A stretch of 64,000 nt of DNA from Ruminococcus sp. Its GTDB lineage: Bacteria; Bacillota; Clostridia; Oscillospirales; Acutalibacteraceae. Below are positions 15,781-24,195 of this stretch, piece by piece (within the stretch, counting starts at the first letter, position 1; each line of letters opens with the position of its first letter). The stretch covers positions 62,001 to 126,000 of the forward strand of contig JAFRBX010000015.1 in the NCBI GenBank assembly GCA_017404665.1, read 5' to 3'. Under the pieces are notes generated by a model. That model worked only from the letters and a program-made list of their open reading frames with translations, was not told the DNA's origin and did not search any database. A program made the translations under genes and the position numbers.

Positions 15781-17517
15781 TTACATCCTCTCGGGACAGG
15801 TGATGCTGAACATGTCGAGGACGTTTTTGATGACCGTCTTTGTCGCAATGCACAGACTCAGCCGCGCCTGCATCAGCGCCTCGTTGTCGCACTTGACGCG
15901 GCAGGCGTTATAGAACTTGTGGAAATATGTCGCGACGTTGGTAACGTACTTGGTGATCTTGGTGGGATCATAGTCGCGCGCGGCAGATACGATCTCGCTG
16001 TCGAAGGAAGAAAGCAGGTGAATCAGCTCAACCTCCTCGGGTGCGCCGAGCAGACAAAGCTCCTCTTCGGTGCAGAAGCGGGCTTTGACGCCTTCCGACT
16101 CCAGATTGCGCAGGATGGAGCAGATGCGCGCGTGAGCGTACTGGACGTAGTAGACGGGATTTTGGCTGTCCTGTTGGATTGCGAGGTCGAGATCAAAGTC
16201 CATCTGTGTCGTTGCTTCACGGGTATTGAAGATGAAGCGCGCGCTGTCTACGGGAACCTCGTCGAGCAGATCACGCAGCTGGATCGCCTTGCCGGTACGC
16301 TTACTCATGGTGACAACCTGTCCGTCGCGAACGAGCTTGACAAGCTGCATGAGCAGGATATCGAGGTCGTCGCCGTGATAGCCGACGGCGTCCATCGCGC
16401 CCTTCAGACGCATAACGTGACCGTGATGATCGGCTCCCCATACGTTGATGAGCTTCTCGAAGCCGCGGTCGAATTTGTTTTTGTGATAGGCGATGTCGGC
16501 AGCAAAGTAGGTCGGGTTGCCGTTAGAACGGATCAGCACATCATCTTTTAATTCTAATTTGTCAATATAATCCTGCTTTTTGCCCTGCTTAAGCAGAATC
16601 TCAGTGCAAACATCTTTGTTCTTGTACCAGATCGCGCCGTCCTTTTCGTAGGTCAGACCTTTCTCAGTCAGCGTGTCGACGACAGTTTTGACGGCGCCGC
16701 TTTCATGCAGGGTGCTTTCCATGAACCAGTTGTCAAAGTTGATCTTGTACTTTGCCATGTCGTCCTGCATGCGTTTGATGTTCAGCGGCAAAGCAAAGTC
16801 AACGAGGGCTTTGCGGCGGCCGGCTGAATCTTCGTTGACATACTTATCGCCGAATTGCTCAAAGAACTGCTGAGCGCGCTCTTTGATGTCCTCGCCCTGA
16901 TAGCCGTCCTCGGGGAAAGCGAAGCTTTCATCAAACAGCTGCATATAGCGTGCTTCAAGAGAAGAAGCGAACTTTTCGATCTGGTTACCCGCGTCGTTGA
17001 CGTAGAACTCGCGGTAGGCTTCATAGCCCGCTTTCTGCATGACGGCGGCGAGGCAATCGCCCAGCGCGCCACCTCTGGCGTTGCCCAGATGCATGGGACC
17101 TGTCGGATTGGCGGAGACGAACTCTACCATCACCTTTTTACCCTGTCCGTAGTTGCTCTCGCCGTAGCGCTTACCCTCGCGCTCGATCTCGTGCAGTACC
17201 TCGGCAAAGTAGCGGCGGCTCAAAAAGAAGTTGATAAAGCCTGGTCCGGCTATCTCGCATTTTTCTATCAAAGAATTTTCAAGATCGATGTGATCGAGGA
17301 TGATTTGTGCTGCCTTAACAGGCGCCATGCGGAATACGCGTGCACCCGCCATCGCGACGTTGGTAGCGATATCGCCGTGGGAGCGGTCTGCGGGCTCTTC
17401 GATGATGTAGGAAGGCAGTTCGCCTTGCGGCAGCTTTCCCGAAGCCATCGCGGATGTCACGGCTGCTTCAATTTGCTTTCTCAGATTATCGGTGACTTTT
17501 GTGTTGGTTTTTGACAT
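15781..17517 (-). CDS. argS: Arginyl-tRNA synthetase
   Basis: A class I aminoacyl-tRNA synthetase of 578 residues that charges tRNA-Arg in the cytosol. An ArgS N-terminal Add-1 domain is followed by the HIGH-type signature in PTGPMHLGNARGG (about residues 120-132), the KMSKS-like VTMSKRTGKAIQL in the second half, and a DALR anticodon-binding domain ending ...KTVIKNVLDMFSITCPERM. An ATG 18 bases further upstream exists, but the AAAGGA ribosome site lies between the two, so the start at 17517 (MSKTNTKVTDNLRK) is chosen. It follows a DUF1934 gene, the same neighbour pair as ywiB-argS in Bacillus, and ends at a strong terminator. Confidence 0.96.
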   Translation of the reverse strand: MSKTNTKVTDNLRKQIEAAVTSAMASGKLPQGELPSYIIEEPADRSHGDIATNVAMAGARVFRMAPVKAAQIILDHIDLENSLIEKCEIAGPGFINFFLSRRYFAEVLHEIEREGKRYGESNYGQGKKVMVEFVSANPTGPMHLGNARGGALGDCLAAVMQKAGYEAYREFYVNDAGNQIEKFASSLEARYMQLFDESFAFPEDGYQGEDIKERAQQFFEQFGDKYVNEDSAGRRKALVDFALPLNIKRMQDDMAKYKINFDNWFMESTLHESGAVKTVVDTLTEKGLTYEKDGAIWYKNKDVCTEILLKQGKKQDYIDKLELKDDVLIRSNGNPTYFAADIAYHKNKFDRGFEKLINVWGADHHGHVMRLKGAMDAVGYHGDDLDILLMQLVKLVRDGQVVTMSKRTGKAIQLRDLLDEVPVDSARFIFNTREATTQMDFDLDLAIQQDSQNPVYYVQYAHARICSILRNLESEGVKARFCTEEELCLLGAPEEVELIHLLSSFDSEIVSAARDYDPTKITKYVTNVATYFHKFYNACRVKCDNEALMQARLSLCIATKTVIKNVLDMFSITCPERM

Positions 17518-17568
17518 ATGGATGTTCCTTTGCATTGAAATAGTCTACCCCTCAAGGGGAAGACTCTG

Positions 17569-17991
17569 TTATTTTTCTTTCACAGAAATAAAGAATTCGT
17601 TATAGCTGACGACGACGCGGTTGAAATCCAGCTGATACGCGGCGGTGATCTCACCGCCGTGCGTGTCAATATCCGCATGGATCTTGTCGGTGAAGATGCC
17701 GATAAACATCTGACCCATTGGGGTTTGATACAGACATTCGTGCCGTTTGCCCTGTTCGAGGATCAGGTGGGAGCTCATCTCGCCCTGACGGTCGATGCTG
17801 AGCACGCCTTTGTCAAGCTTGATGGCAGTATCTGATGTTTTTGTCGGCGTGTCTTCGGAGTATTCGGGATAGGTGATGGTGATGATTCCGTTTTCAACGG
17901 TCAGATCACCCTCGGTGATGACCTCGATCTGATCTGATTCGCCGTCTACGGTCTGCTTACCGATTACAGTGATTTGATAGCTGTGCTTCAT
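17569..17991 (-). CDS. DUF1934 (YwiB-like) calycin-fold protein
   Basis: A 140-residue, beta-rich protein: KHSYQITVIGKQTVDGESDQ, EGDLTVENGIITITYPE and LSIDRQGEMSSHLILEQG match DUF1934, a small barrel family of unknown function. It has no signal peptide and is probably cytosolic. Its start codon overlaps the murI stop by one base and argS follows after 51 bases, so it is the middle gene of a three-gene operon. The conserved linkage to argS in Firmicutes is known, but no reaction has been assigned that I can name. Confidence 0.85.
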   Translation of the reverse strand: MKHSYQITVIGKQTVDGESDQIEVITEGDLTVENGIITITYPEYSEDTPTKTSDTAIKLDKGVLSIDRQGEMSSHLILEQGKRHECLYQTPMGQMFIGIFTDKIHADIDTHGGEITAAYQLDFNRVVVSYNEFFISVKEK

Positions 17992-18803
17992 CAGTATTCC
18001 TCGATGTTGATGTGTTCCACGCGGTTTTTGGGGCTGGCGGTCAGGAAGAGTCCGGCGAACTTCTCGAAGTCGGCAGGAGTGTCGCTGACGTAGTAATTCG
18101 CTTCGCCGATGTGATCGTCGTCGCGTAATAAGCCTGCTTCCTCCAAAATCTTTTTGGTGTAGATAGCAGTCTCCTTGCCGGAGTCGATCAGGGTGACACC
18201 GCCGCCCATCTCGCGCCGGATCGCGTCAGCAAGTAGGGGGAAGTGTGTGCAGCCAAGGATGATGACGTCGACGCCGCTCTCTTTGAAGGGTGCCATATAG
18301 CGTTTTACCATCAGACGAACCAGCTCGTCGTCCGGATCGACCAGACCGTTTTCCACAAAGGACACAAAGAGCTGACAGTGCTGCTCCAGCACCTCGAATT
18401 CAGGATGCTTTTCTTGGATTCGCCGCTTATAGCTGTGAGAGTTGATGGTGGCAGCGGTGCCGATGACGCCGATCCTTCCATTTTTCGTGAGCTGACAGGC
18501 GGTAAAGCAGGTGGGATTGACGACGCCGGTGTAGGGGAGCCCCAACTCATCGCTGAGGTCGGGCGCGACCGAGCTGACGGTTCCGCAGGCGGCGACAATG
18601 ATCTTCACGCCCATCTTTTTGAGAAAGCGGGCGTCCTGCCGTGCGTATTTGTTGATGGCTTCACGGCTTTTGCTGCCGTAGGGCACGCGCCCCGTGTCGC
18701 CGAAGTAGACGATATCTTCCTGCGGCATGATTTTCTGGATCTCGCGCACAGCGGTCAGACCGCCCAGCCCTGAGTCAAAGATGCCGATGGGGTTGTTTTT
18801 CAT
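17991..18803 (-). CDS. murI: Glutamate racemase
   Basis: A 270-residue cofactor-independent racemase that converts L-glutamate to D-glutamate for peptidoglycan. The N-terminal IGIFDSGLGGLTAVREI (residues 6-22), first catalytic cysteine Cys73 in AACGTVSS and second catalytic cysteine Cys185 in GCTHFPLL are visible. In most MurI the first motif is ACNT; here the Asn is Gly (ACGT). Both cysteines are kept, so activity is expected. It is the first gene of the murI-DUF1934-argS operon. A repeat element with 7-bp arm periodicity occupies the space directly upstream, where the promoter should be. Confidence 0.93.
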   Translation of the reverse strand: MKNNPIGIFDSGLGGLTAVREIQKIMPQEDIVYFGDTGRVPYGSKSREAINKYARQDARFLKKMGVKIIVAACGTVSSVAPDLSDELGLPYTGVVNPTCFTACQLTKNGRIGVIGTAATINSHSYKRRIQEKHPEFEVLEQHCQLFVSFVENGLVDPDDELVRLMVKRYMAPFKESGVDVIILGCTHFPLLADAIRREMGGGVTLIDSGKETAIYTKKILEEAGLLRDDDHIGEANYYVSDTPADFEKFAGLFLTASPKNRVEHINIEEY

Positions 18804-18820
18804 ATGAATACCTCATTTTT

Positions 18821-18941
18821 AGATAAAAGATAACAGATAACAGATAACAGTTGAGGGAAACGCTGCGCGTTTTGAACTCTGATATGATTGATCGAGCAAA
18901 GCGAGAAACATTCACTGTTATCTGTTAATTGTTCTCTGATA
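18821..18941. repeat. Heptamer-armed inverted repeat element (copy 1)
   Basis: The left arm is a degenerate 7-bp tandem (AGATAAA AGATAAC AGATAAC AGATAAC AGTTGAG). The core contains a small hairpin (AACGCTGCGCGTT) and ATTGATCGAGCAAAGCGAG. The right arm is the complement (TTCACTGTTATCTGTTAATT, then GTTCTCTGAT). Related copies lie near 20391, 31707, 33506 and 43140. It sits in the intergenic gap upstream of murI. Confidence 0.75.
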
Positions 18942-19015
18942 ATCGCATATCTGTACATTATATATATTAGCACAAAGCATCTTTCCTTGCAATAGGTAAA
19001 AAATCGACTTTGTGC

Positions 19016-19044
19016 TTGCAATCTGATTTTATTTCATGTATAAT
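19016..19044 (+). promoter_or_regulatory. Promoter of the 263-residue unknown gene
   Basis: TTGCAA at 19016-19021 and TATAAT at 19039-19044 with a 17-base spacer, 31 bases before the start codon. Confidence 0.8.
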
Positions 19045-19075
19045 ACCAATATCTATTGAACAAAGGAATGATATT

Positions 19076-19867
19076 ATGCTGAATCAAGCGTTTGAACATA
19101 TTTCCGGCAGGGTGGAAGAAGTGTTGAAGCCGCAGGGCTTTTCCCGCGTGAAGATCGCCTCCACCGATGATAACGAGCTGGTCGCTCTGTATACCTCCGA
19201 GAACATGGCGTATTCTGTCATCTATTATAAGGATAGGCAGCATACGCTCCTCAGAGAGTGCGCAATGACAGATGAAGGCCCTGATAATCAGTGGAAGACC
19301 CTCGCAACTTGGATGTTCGATCCTGAGCGTGATACGATGAAGGAAGCCGGTTCTATCGCCAATGACTTCTGTGACGCGATCAGTGCTCCATCTGCTGTTA
19401 AAAAGGTCAAACAGGCAAAGAAGACAAAGAAGAGCGACGACGGCAACGCCGATCCGCTGTTTCTCGCCAAACGTTTCCTGACGCTGTTCCCCGATATGAA
19501 GGATGAGATCCGCGACGAGCAGGATTGTTACTATCCTTTCCGCGGCGTGACCTTTGCGAGAGCCTCGATCGTGCCGCGCGTCAACAAGCTTGTGCACGAG
19601 GGCAAGGCGGCTGAGCTGAAGAAGCTCGGCGGTATTCTCAGCGCCCAGTATGTCAACGGCGACGCCGACACCCGCTCTATCATCACCATCGTGATTCTCA
19701 ACGCCATCCCCGAAGCAGACGAGGCAAAGATCGAGGAATATCTCAGCGATAACCTGAAGAAGGCGTTTGCCTACGCTAAGAAGTGGCGCAACAAAACCGC
19801 CAAACCCGAAAAGGAAAAGAAGAAGAAAAAGACCATCGCGCAGAGACTCGAGGGAATGCAGCAGTAA
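19076..19867 (+). CDS. Conserved-looking hypothetical cytosolic protein
   Basis: 263 residues, start MLNQAFEHISGRVEEVLKPQ with AAAGGA at 19061-19066 as ribosome site; an upstream in-frame ATG at 19010 lies before the promoter and is rejected. The first 110 residues look like a small alpha/beta domain (VALYTSENMAYSVIYYKD). A Lys-rich linker (KKVKQAKKTKKSDD, about residues 112-125) leads to a helical second domain, and the protein ends in a very basic tail (KPEKEKKKKKTIAQRLEGM). No signal peptide or membrane segment. I do not recognise the family. The basic linker and tail would suit nucleic-acid contact, but this is speculation. It has its own promoter. Confidence 0.7.
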   Translation: MLNQAFEHISGRVEEVLKPQGFSRVKIASTDDNELVALYTSENMAYSVIYYKDRQHTLLRECAMTDEGPDNQWKTLATWMFDPERDTMKEAGSIANDFCDAISAPSAVKKVKQAKKTKKSDDGNADPLFLAKRFLTLFPDMKDEIRDEQDCYYPFRGVTFARASIVPRVNKLVHEGKAAELKKLGGILSAQYVNGDADTRSIITIVILNAIPEADEAKIEEYLSDNLKKAFAYAKKWRNKTAKPEKEKKKKKTIAQRLEGMQQ

Positions 19868-19980
19868 GCCCTGCGGGCGGTGCGGTGCTGGAGTTTTGAA
19901 CGTGCTGCGTGTTATCGCTTCGCAAGTTATGAGCAGTATAGCATAGTGATGATCATTACGTAAGTTTAGGTGGTATTGTT

Positions 19981-20379
19981 ATGTTAGGCTTAGGACTGTT
20001 TTTATTCGGATTAGGAATCATTCTTGTGATTGTTGCTCCGATCGGAAAGAAAAAGAATAACCGATGCTCCGCGCAGACACAGGGAGTGCTGCGCGAGATT
20101 CGTGAGCGATATGATTCTAACGGCAGGCTCCCCAGCGTGAAGGTGTATTCCTACTATGTGAGCGGGATCGAGTATCAGTTGAAATCAACGGCGATCAATC
20201 CGAACGCAAGTAGGGTTGGAGATCAATGTCCCATCTGGTATGACCCGAAAAATCCGAAGAATGCGCTGGAGTACCGCTACAACCCCAATAAGCTCTTCAA
20301 TATCCTTTTGATCATCGGGATCGTGCTGCTTCTGTCACCGATTGTTCTGGCGGTTATTTCTGCGGGACTTCAAAATTAG
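19981..20379 (+). CDS. DUF3592 membrane protein
   Basis: A 132-residue protein with two transmembrane helices (about residues 2-21 and 107-128) flanking a soluble strand-rich domain: VKVYSYYVSGIEYQLKST and VGDQCPIWYDPKNPKNALEY. This is the DUF3592 layout, in which the soluble part faces out and ends with a YDPxNP-like motif. Function is unknown. An AGGTGG ribosome site precedes the ATG. It appears to be a single-gene unit; a partial copy of the heptamer-armed repeat follows its stop codon. Confidence 0.8.
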   Translation: MLGLGLFLFGLGIILVIVAPIGKKKNNRCSAQTQGVLREIRERYDSNGRLPSVKVYSYYVSGIEYQLKSTAINPNASRVGDQCPIWYDPKNPKNALEYRYNPNKLFNILLIIGIVLLLSPIVLAVISAGLQN

Positions 20380-20390
20380 ATAGGGCGATA

Positions 20391-20507
20391 TTTTGAGAGA
20401 AAAAGAGAATGGTTTCGGCCACTCGCTTTGCTCGAACAATAACAGGAATCGGGTGCGGGTGTCCCGCCCTTCACTATTTATCTATTACCTGTTATCTAAT
20501 ATCTGAA
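20391..20507. repeat. Heptamer-armed repeat element (copy 2, one arm degraded)
   Basis: The right arm TTCACTATTTATCTATTACC / TGTTATCTAATATCTGAA and the core GGGTGCGGGTGTCCCGCCCT match copy 5 near 43230-43280. The left arm is reduced to GAGAGAAAAAGAGAATGG. It lies between the DUF3592 gene and the rpmG promoter. Confidence 0.6.
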
Positions 20508-20547
20508 AAATTAGCGTAAATTAGTTATATTTTTTCTAAACAGGCTC

Positions 20548-20576
20548 TTGACGAGTTGACAGTATTGTGATATACT
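20548..20576 (+). promoter_or_regulatory. Promoter of the rpmG-secE-nusG operon
   Basis: TTGACG (20548-20553), 17-base spacer, TATACT (20571-20576). It is followed by a 210-base leader that contains the hairpin AGGGGC...GCGCCCCTT at about 20592-20619 with a T-rich loop. I could not match the leader to a known RNA family. Confidence 0.75.
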
Positions 20577-20786
20577 GTTACTTACCTCGTATAGGGGCTT
20601 GTTTTTTTGCGCCCCTTAAGAAATAGGTCAAAATATCTGTTTCTGTCATCTGAGGGAGGCTTATACGGATAGCCGATCAACAGCGGATCATATGGGATCA
20701 TTGCGCCGGTATCGGATATCTGTGTCCATATCGGTTTTGTTGTGAGAACCGATAAATTTATTCCGAAATATACGGGAGGTGCCGAA

Positions 20787-20936
20787 ATGAGAGTAAAGAT
20801 CACAATGGCGTGCACTGAGTGCAAGCAGCGCAACTACAACACAATGAAAAACAAGAAGAACAGTCCCGACAGACTGGAGATGAACAAGTACTGCCGCTTC
20901 TGCAAGAAGCATACTGTTCATAAGGAAACAAAGTAA
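20787..20936 (+). CDS. rpmG: Ribosomal protein L33, zinc-ribbon type
   Basis: A 49-residue large-subunit protein: [20 protein letters not shown]...[13 protein letters not shown]. Both CxxC pairs (CTEC and CRFC) are present, so this is the zinc-binding C+ form, with no C- paralog in the window. The GGGAGGTG site upstream supports the ATG at 20787 rather than the longer frame from 20742. It is the first gene of rpmG-secE-nusG, the usual Firmicutes order, and leads into the L11/L1/L10/L7-L12 genes. Confidence 0.95.
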   Translation: MRVKITMACTECKQRNYNTMKNKKNSPDRLEMNKYCRFCKKHTVHKETK

Positions 20937-20948
20937 TCGGAGGTTATT

Positions 20949-21170
20949 ATGGCTGATACCAAGAAAAAGAACGTATTCTCCAAGATTTCCTCTTTCTTCC
21001 GTTCCTGCATCGGCGAGATTAAGAAGATTACATGGCCTACACCCGCCAACACTACCAAGAATTTTCTGGTGGTTCTCGTGGTGATCATCGTGTCCGGTCT
21101 GTTTATCTACGGATTGGACAGAGGTCTGTACGCGCTTCTGAACCTTGTCATGAGCACAGGTACCAATTAA
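20949..21170 (+). CDS. secE: Preprotein translocase subunit SecE
   Basis: A 73-residue single-span membrane protein that clamps SecY in the protein-export channel. It has a cytosolic amphipathic part with the family motif IGEIKKITWPTPANTTKN (about residues 21-38), then a hydrophobic helix (NFLVVLVVIIVSGLFIYGLD). Short length and one helix are normal for Gram-positive SecE. It lies 12 bases after rpmG and 20 before nusG, with a GGAGG site before the start. Confidence 0.95.
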   Translation: MADTKKKNVFSKISSFFRSCIGEIKKITWPTPANTTKNFLVVLVVIIVSGLFIYGLDRGLYALLNLVMSTGTN

Positions 21171-21190
21171 GCGGGATATAGGAGATCACT

Positions 21191-21718
21191 ATGTCTGAAG
21201 AAGCAAAGTGGTATGTCATCCATACCTACTCAGGCTACGAAAATAAGGTCGCCTCGACTCTGCAGACAACCGTTGAGAACCGCGGACTGCAGGATATGAT
21301 CCCCGACGTCAAGGTGCCTACCGAGATCGTCACTGAGATCAAGGAGGACGGTTCCTCTAAGGAAGTGGAGCGCAAGCTTTTTCCGGGTTACGTCTTTGTT
21401 AAGATGGTTTATACCGACGAGACATGGTATGTCGTGCGCAACATCCGCGGCTGTACCGGATTTGTCGGACCTTCTTCAAAGCCCGTTCCGCTTACGGAGG
21501 CTGAGGTTTATAAGATGGGCGTCGAAAGCCGCGTCGTAGAGGTTTCCTACGAGGTCGGCGATCAGGTGCGCATCATCGACGGTCCCTTGGAGGATTTCGT
21601 CGGAATCGTTACCGAACTAGACACCGAGAAGAACTATGTCAAGGTTACTATCTCGATGTTCGGCAGAGAGACGCCGGTGGAACTCGAGCTGAATCAGGCC
21701 GAGAAGTTAGAAGAATAA
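21191..21718 (+). CDS. nusG: Transcription termination/antitermination factor NusG
   Basis: 175 residues. The N-terminal NGN domain (EAKWYVIHTYSGYENKVAST, then RKLFPGYVFVKM and TWYVVRNIRGCTGFVG) binds the RNA polymerase clamp. The C-terminal KOW domain (VGDQVRIIDGPLEDFVGIV) contacts Rho or ribosomal protein S10. A short acidic insert (EIVTEIKEDGSSKEVERK) separates NGN strands, as is common in clostridia. Co-transcribed with rpmG and secE. Confidence 0.96.
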   Translation: MSEEAKWYVIHTYSGYENKVASTLQTTVENRGLQDMIPDVKVPTEIVTEIKEDGSSKEVERKLFPGYVFVKMVYTDETWYVVRNIRGCTGFVGPSSKPVPLTEAEVYKMGVESRVVEVSYEVGDQVRIIDGPLEDFVGIVTELDTEKNYVKVTISMFGRETPVELELNQAEKLEE

Positions 21719-21824
21719 CAGATTATAGAGCGTATGCTTTATATATGAGGGACTGCGGTCCCTTGTGGGAGGAGCTGAAGCATCAGACTCCGCCATCTAC
21801 CACGAAATTCAGGAGGAAATTATA

Positions 21825-22250
21825 ATGGCTCAGAAAGTAACAGGATTAATCAAGTTACAGATCCCTGCCGGAAAAGCGACTCCGGCTCCGCCTGTAGGCC
21901 CCGCGCTGGGTCAGCACGGCGTTAACATCGTTGCATTTACCAAGGAATTCAACGAGCGCACCAAGAACGACATCGGTCTGATCATCCCTGTTGTCATCAC
22001 CGTTTACGCAGACCGTTCCTTCTCATTCATTACGAAGACTCCGCCTGCGCCTGTTTTGATCAAGAAGGCTTGCGGCATCGAGTCCGCTTCCGGCGAGCCC
22101 AATAAGAAGAAGGTCGCCAAGATCACCAAGGCTCAGTGCCAGCAGATCGCAGAGCAGAAGATGAAGGACCTCAACGCTGCTTCCATCGAGACCGCTACCT
22201 CTATGATCATGGGTACCGCTCGTTCGATGGGTATCGAGGTCGTCGACTGA
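21825..22250 (+). CDS. rplK: Ribosomal protein L11
   Basis: 141 residues. [39 protein letters not shown] and the C-terminal RNA-binding domain with [19 protein letters not shown] and [13 protein letters not shown] match L11, which with 23S rRNA forms the GTPase-associated centre. The start at 21825 is chosen because GGAGGAAATTATA directly precedes it; the frame is open further upstream but that part is unrelated to L11. It is followed by a gap holding repeat sequences and then rplA. Confidence 0.96.
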   Translation: MAQKVTGLIKLQIPAGKATPAPPVGPALGQHGVNIVAFTKEFNERTKNDIGLIIPVVITVYADRSFSFITKTPPAPVLIKKACGIESASGEPNKKKVAKITKAQCQQIAEQKMKDLNAASIETATSMIMGTARSMGIEVVD

Positions 22251-22254
22251 TCAT

Positions 22255-22330
22255 CATCGGTTGAGATTACCACGGGAGTATTATACTCTATGACTGGTCA
22301 CTGACCACTAATCACTGATCACTAATTTAC
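22255..22330 (+). repeat. Intergenic repeats between rplK and rplA
   Basis: GGTTGAGATTACCACGGGAG (22259-22278) belongs to the same motif family as 1978 and 23157. It is followed by a heptamer array TGACTGGTCACTGACCACTA / ATCACTGATCACTAATTT (22290-22327), the complement type of the GATTAGT arms seen at 34621-34761. Only one arm is present here. The element lies inside a ribosomal protein transcription unit. Confidence 0.6.
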
Positions 22331-22382
22331 ATCCGGGTGGGAGGTTTTTACCGCTTGACCACCTAAATATGGAGGATTCAAT

Positions 22383-23078
22383 ATGAAACACGGTAAGAAA
22401 TATGTCGACGCTGCCAAGCTCGTTGACAGAACTAAATTTTATGACACCACCGAAGCTCTCGACGCCGTCATCAAGACCGCTACCGCGAAGTTTGACGAGA
22501 CCGTAGAGCTGCATGTAAAGCTGGGCGTTGACTCCCGCCACGCTGACCAGCAGGTCCGCGGCGCCGTCGTACTGCCCAACGGTACCGGCAAAAAGGTTCG
22601 CGTACTAGCGATCTGCAAGGGCGAGAACGAGAAGCTCGCACAGGAAGCCGGCGCTGACTATGTAGGTGCTGAGGACATGACGCAGAAGATCCAGCAGGAA
22701 AACTGGATGGACTTCGACGTTCTGATCACCACGCCCGACTGCATGGGTCTGGTCGGCCGTCTGGGTCGTATCCTCGGTCCCCGCGGCTTGATGCCTAACC
22801 CCAAGGCGGGCACCGTCACTCCCGATATCGCGCGCGCGATCAAGGAAGCCAAAGCCGGTAAGATCGAGTATCGTCTCGATAAGACCAACATCATCCACTG
22901 CCCGATCGGTAAGGTTTCTTTCGGTACCGAGAAGCTGCAGGAGAACCTTGAGACCCTGATGGGCGCTATCGTTAAGGCGAAGCCTGCCGCTGCTAAGGGT
23001 CAGTATATCAAGAGCTGCGCGGTTGCCGCTACCATGGGACCGTCCGTTCGCATCAACCCGACTAAGTTCGGAGTATAA
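22383..23078 (+). CDS. rplA: Ribosomal protein L1
   Basis: 231 residues: [20 protein letters not shown], the strand [59 protein letters not shown] and the domain I return strand [19 protein letters not shown]1 binds the mobile L1 stalk of 23S rRNA and often represses its own mRNA. A hairpin-prone stretch GGTGGGAGGTTTTTACCGCT/TGACCACC lies just before the TATGGAGG ribosome site and could be an L1 control site; this is an inference. Confidence 0.96.
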   Translation: MKHGKKYVDAAKLVDRTKFYDTTEALDAVIKTATAKFDETVELHVKLGVDSRHADQQVRGAVVLPNGTGKKVRVLAICKGENEKLAQEAGADYVGAEDMTQKIQQENWMDFDVLITTPDCMGLVGRLGRILGPRGLMPNPKAGTVTPDIARAIKEAKAGKIEYRLDKTNIIHCPIGKVSFGTEKLQENLETLMGAIVKAKPAAAKGQYIKSCAVAATMGPSVRINPTKFGV

Positions 23079-23450
23079 TCGTTATCTTGCTCAATAACAC
23101 CGTTTATTGAGCCTGATATAAATATCGCTGTTCTAAAGACAACAGGTTCTGAAATCGGTTGAGATTGCCGCAGGGCTGTCGCCCTTCGCATTGATGATGG
23201 ATTTTGGTATAATGACCTTCGGTCGCCTGTCGAGGAGTATGCGTTACAAGTGCTGTATAGCATCTTTATGTAACATCCGCCTCTCCTCGCAAGGGAGAGG
23301 TTTTTCTTTAAGAAATTGCTTCGTTCCGAAACCGCAGTTGAAGATGGCTGTCAATATGAGAGCTTCGGATAGGCGGGATTGGATGCAACATCATGTTGCT
23401 GTTTTTTAGGAAAGCGACAAATTACATTTCTATCACGGAGGTGAAACAAT
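23079..23450 (+). promoter_or_regulatory. rplJ leader region with L10-type control and embedded repeats
   Basis: The 372-base gap before rplJ holds a GGTTGAGATTGCCGC repeat (23157-23171), a palindrome CCTCTCCTCGCAAGGGAGAGG (23280-23300) and, from about 23305 to 23410, a structured stretch ending in an attenuator hairpin. In Firmicutes rplJ is preceded by an L10(L12)4-binding leader that controls an attenuator; position and layout fit, but I could not verify the kink-turn by eye. Confidence 0.5.
23385..23407 (+). terminator. Attenuator hairpin in the rplJ leader
   Basis: GCAACA-TCA-TGTTGC followed by TGTTTTTT, 44 bases before the rplJ start. It is positioned to stop transcription before rplJ-rplL unless an alternative fold forms. 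Confidence 0.65.
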
Positions 23451-24062
23451 TTGCCGAGCGCTAAGGTTTTAGAACAGAAGAAGGCTATCGTAGCTGAGCT
23501 GGTCGACCGTCTGAAGGGCTCCGTTACCGGCGTCCTGGTCAACTACAAGGGTATCAACGTTGCCGACGATACCGCTCTCCGTAAGGAGCTGCGTGAAGCA
23601 GGCGTCAAGTACAGTGTTGTTAAGAACACACTGCTGTCCCGCGCTTGTGAGGAGGCTGAGCTGACCGGTCTGCAGACCACCCTTGAGGGTACTACCGCTC
23701 TCGCTACCAGCGACGAGGATTACGCCGCTGCTGCCCGTATTCTGGCTAACTACGCTAAGAAGAGCAAGACTTTTGAGATCAAGGGCGGTTATCTCGACGG
23801 TGAAGTCGTCGATTTAGCTACGATCGACAGTCTTGCGAAGCTGCCCACCAGAGATGTTCTGTTGGCTAACGTTTTGGGCGCCTTCCAGGCTCCTATCGCT
23901 TCTTTCGCACGCGCGATCCAGTCTATCGTCGATGACGGCGGTATCGAGGCTTGCCTTGCAAAGAAAGCCGGAGCAGAAGCTCCCGCCGAAGAAGCACCCG
24001 CTGCAGACGCGTCTGCTGAGGCTCCCGCAGAAGCAGCTGCTGAAGCTCCTGCTGCCGAGTAA
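23451..24062 (+). CDS. rplJ: Ribosomal protein L10 with Ala-rich C-terminal extension
   Basis: 203 residues. LEQKKAIVAELVDRLKGSVT, GVLVNYKGINVADDTALRKE and KYSVVKNTLLSRACEEAEL are the rRNA-binding domain of L10, the base of the L7/L12 stalk. GGAGGT at 23438-23443 places translation at a TTG start codon (23451), reading MPSAKVLEQK. The C-terminus after the L12-binding helix (FARAIQSIVDDGG) carries a 35-residue tail of Ala/Glu/Pro (EAPAEEAPAADASAEAPAEA), longer than in Bacillus or E. coli but frequent in clostridia. Downstream rplL follows after 133 bases. Confidence 0.95.
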   Translation: MPSAKVLEQKKAIVAELVDRLKGSVTGVLVNYKGINVADDTALRKELREAGVKYSVVKNTLLSRACEEAELTGLQTTLEGTTALATSDEDYAAAARILANYAKKSKTFEIKGGYLDGEVVDLATIDSLAKLPTRDVLLANVLGAFQAPIASFARAIQSIVDDGGIEACLAKKAGAEAPAEEAPAADASAEAPAEAAAEAPAAE

Positions 24063-24195
24063 TCAACGCGCAGTACTTGGATGTGGGCTGAAAGGGTATA
24101 CGTGCCCACACATACCCAAGAGCGGAGGGTTCTCGTATCGATATCCGCTCACATAACAATTATCAATTACTACTTTAAAATTGGAGGAAATGAAA

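Noticed and set aside
20577-20786. Riboswitch or r-protein leader before rpmG
   Set aside because: There is one clear hairpin with a T-rich loop, but no conserved aptamer core that I can recognise.
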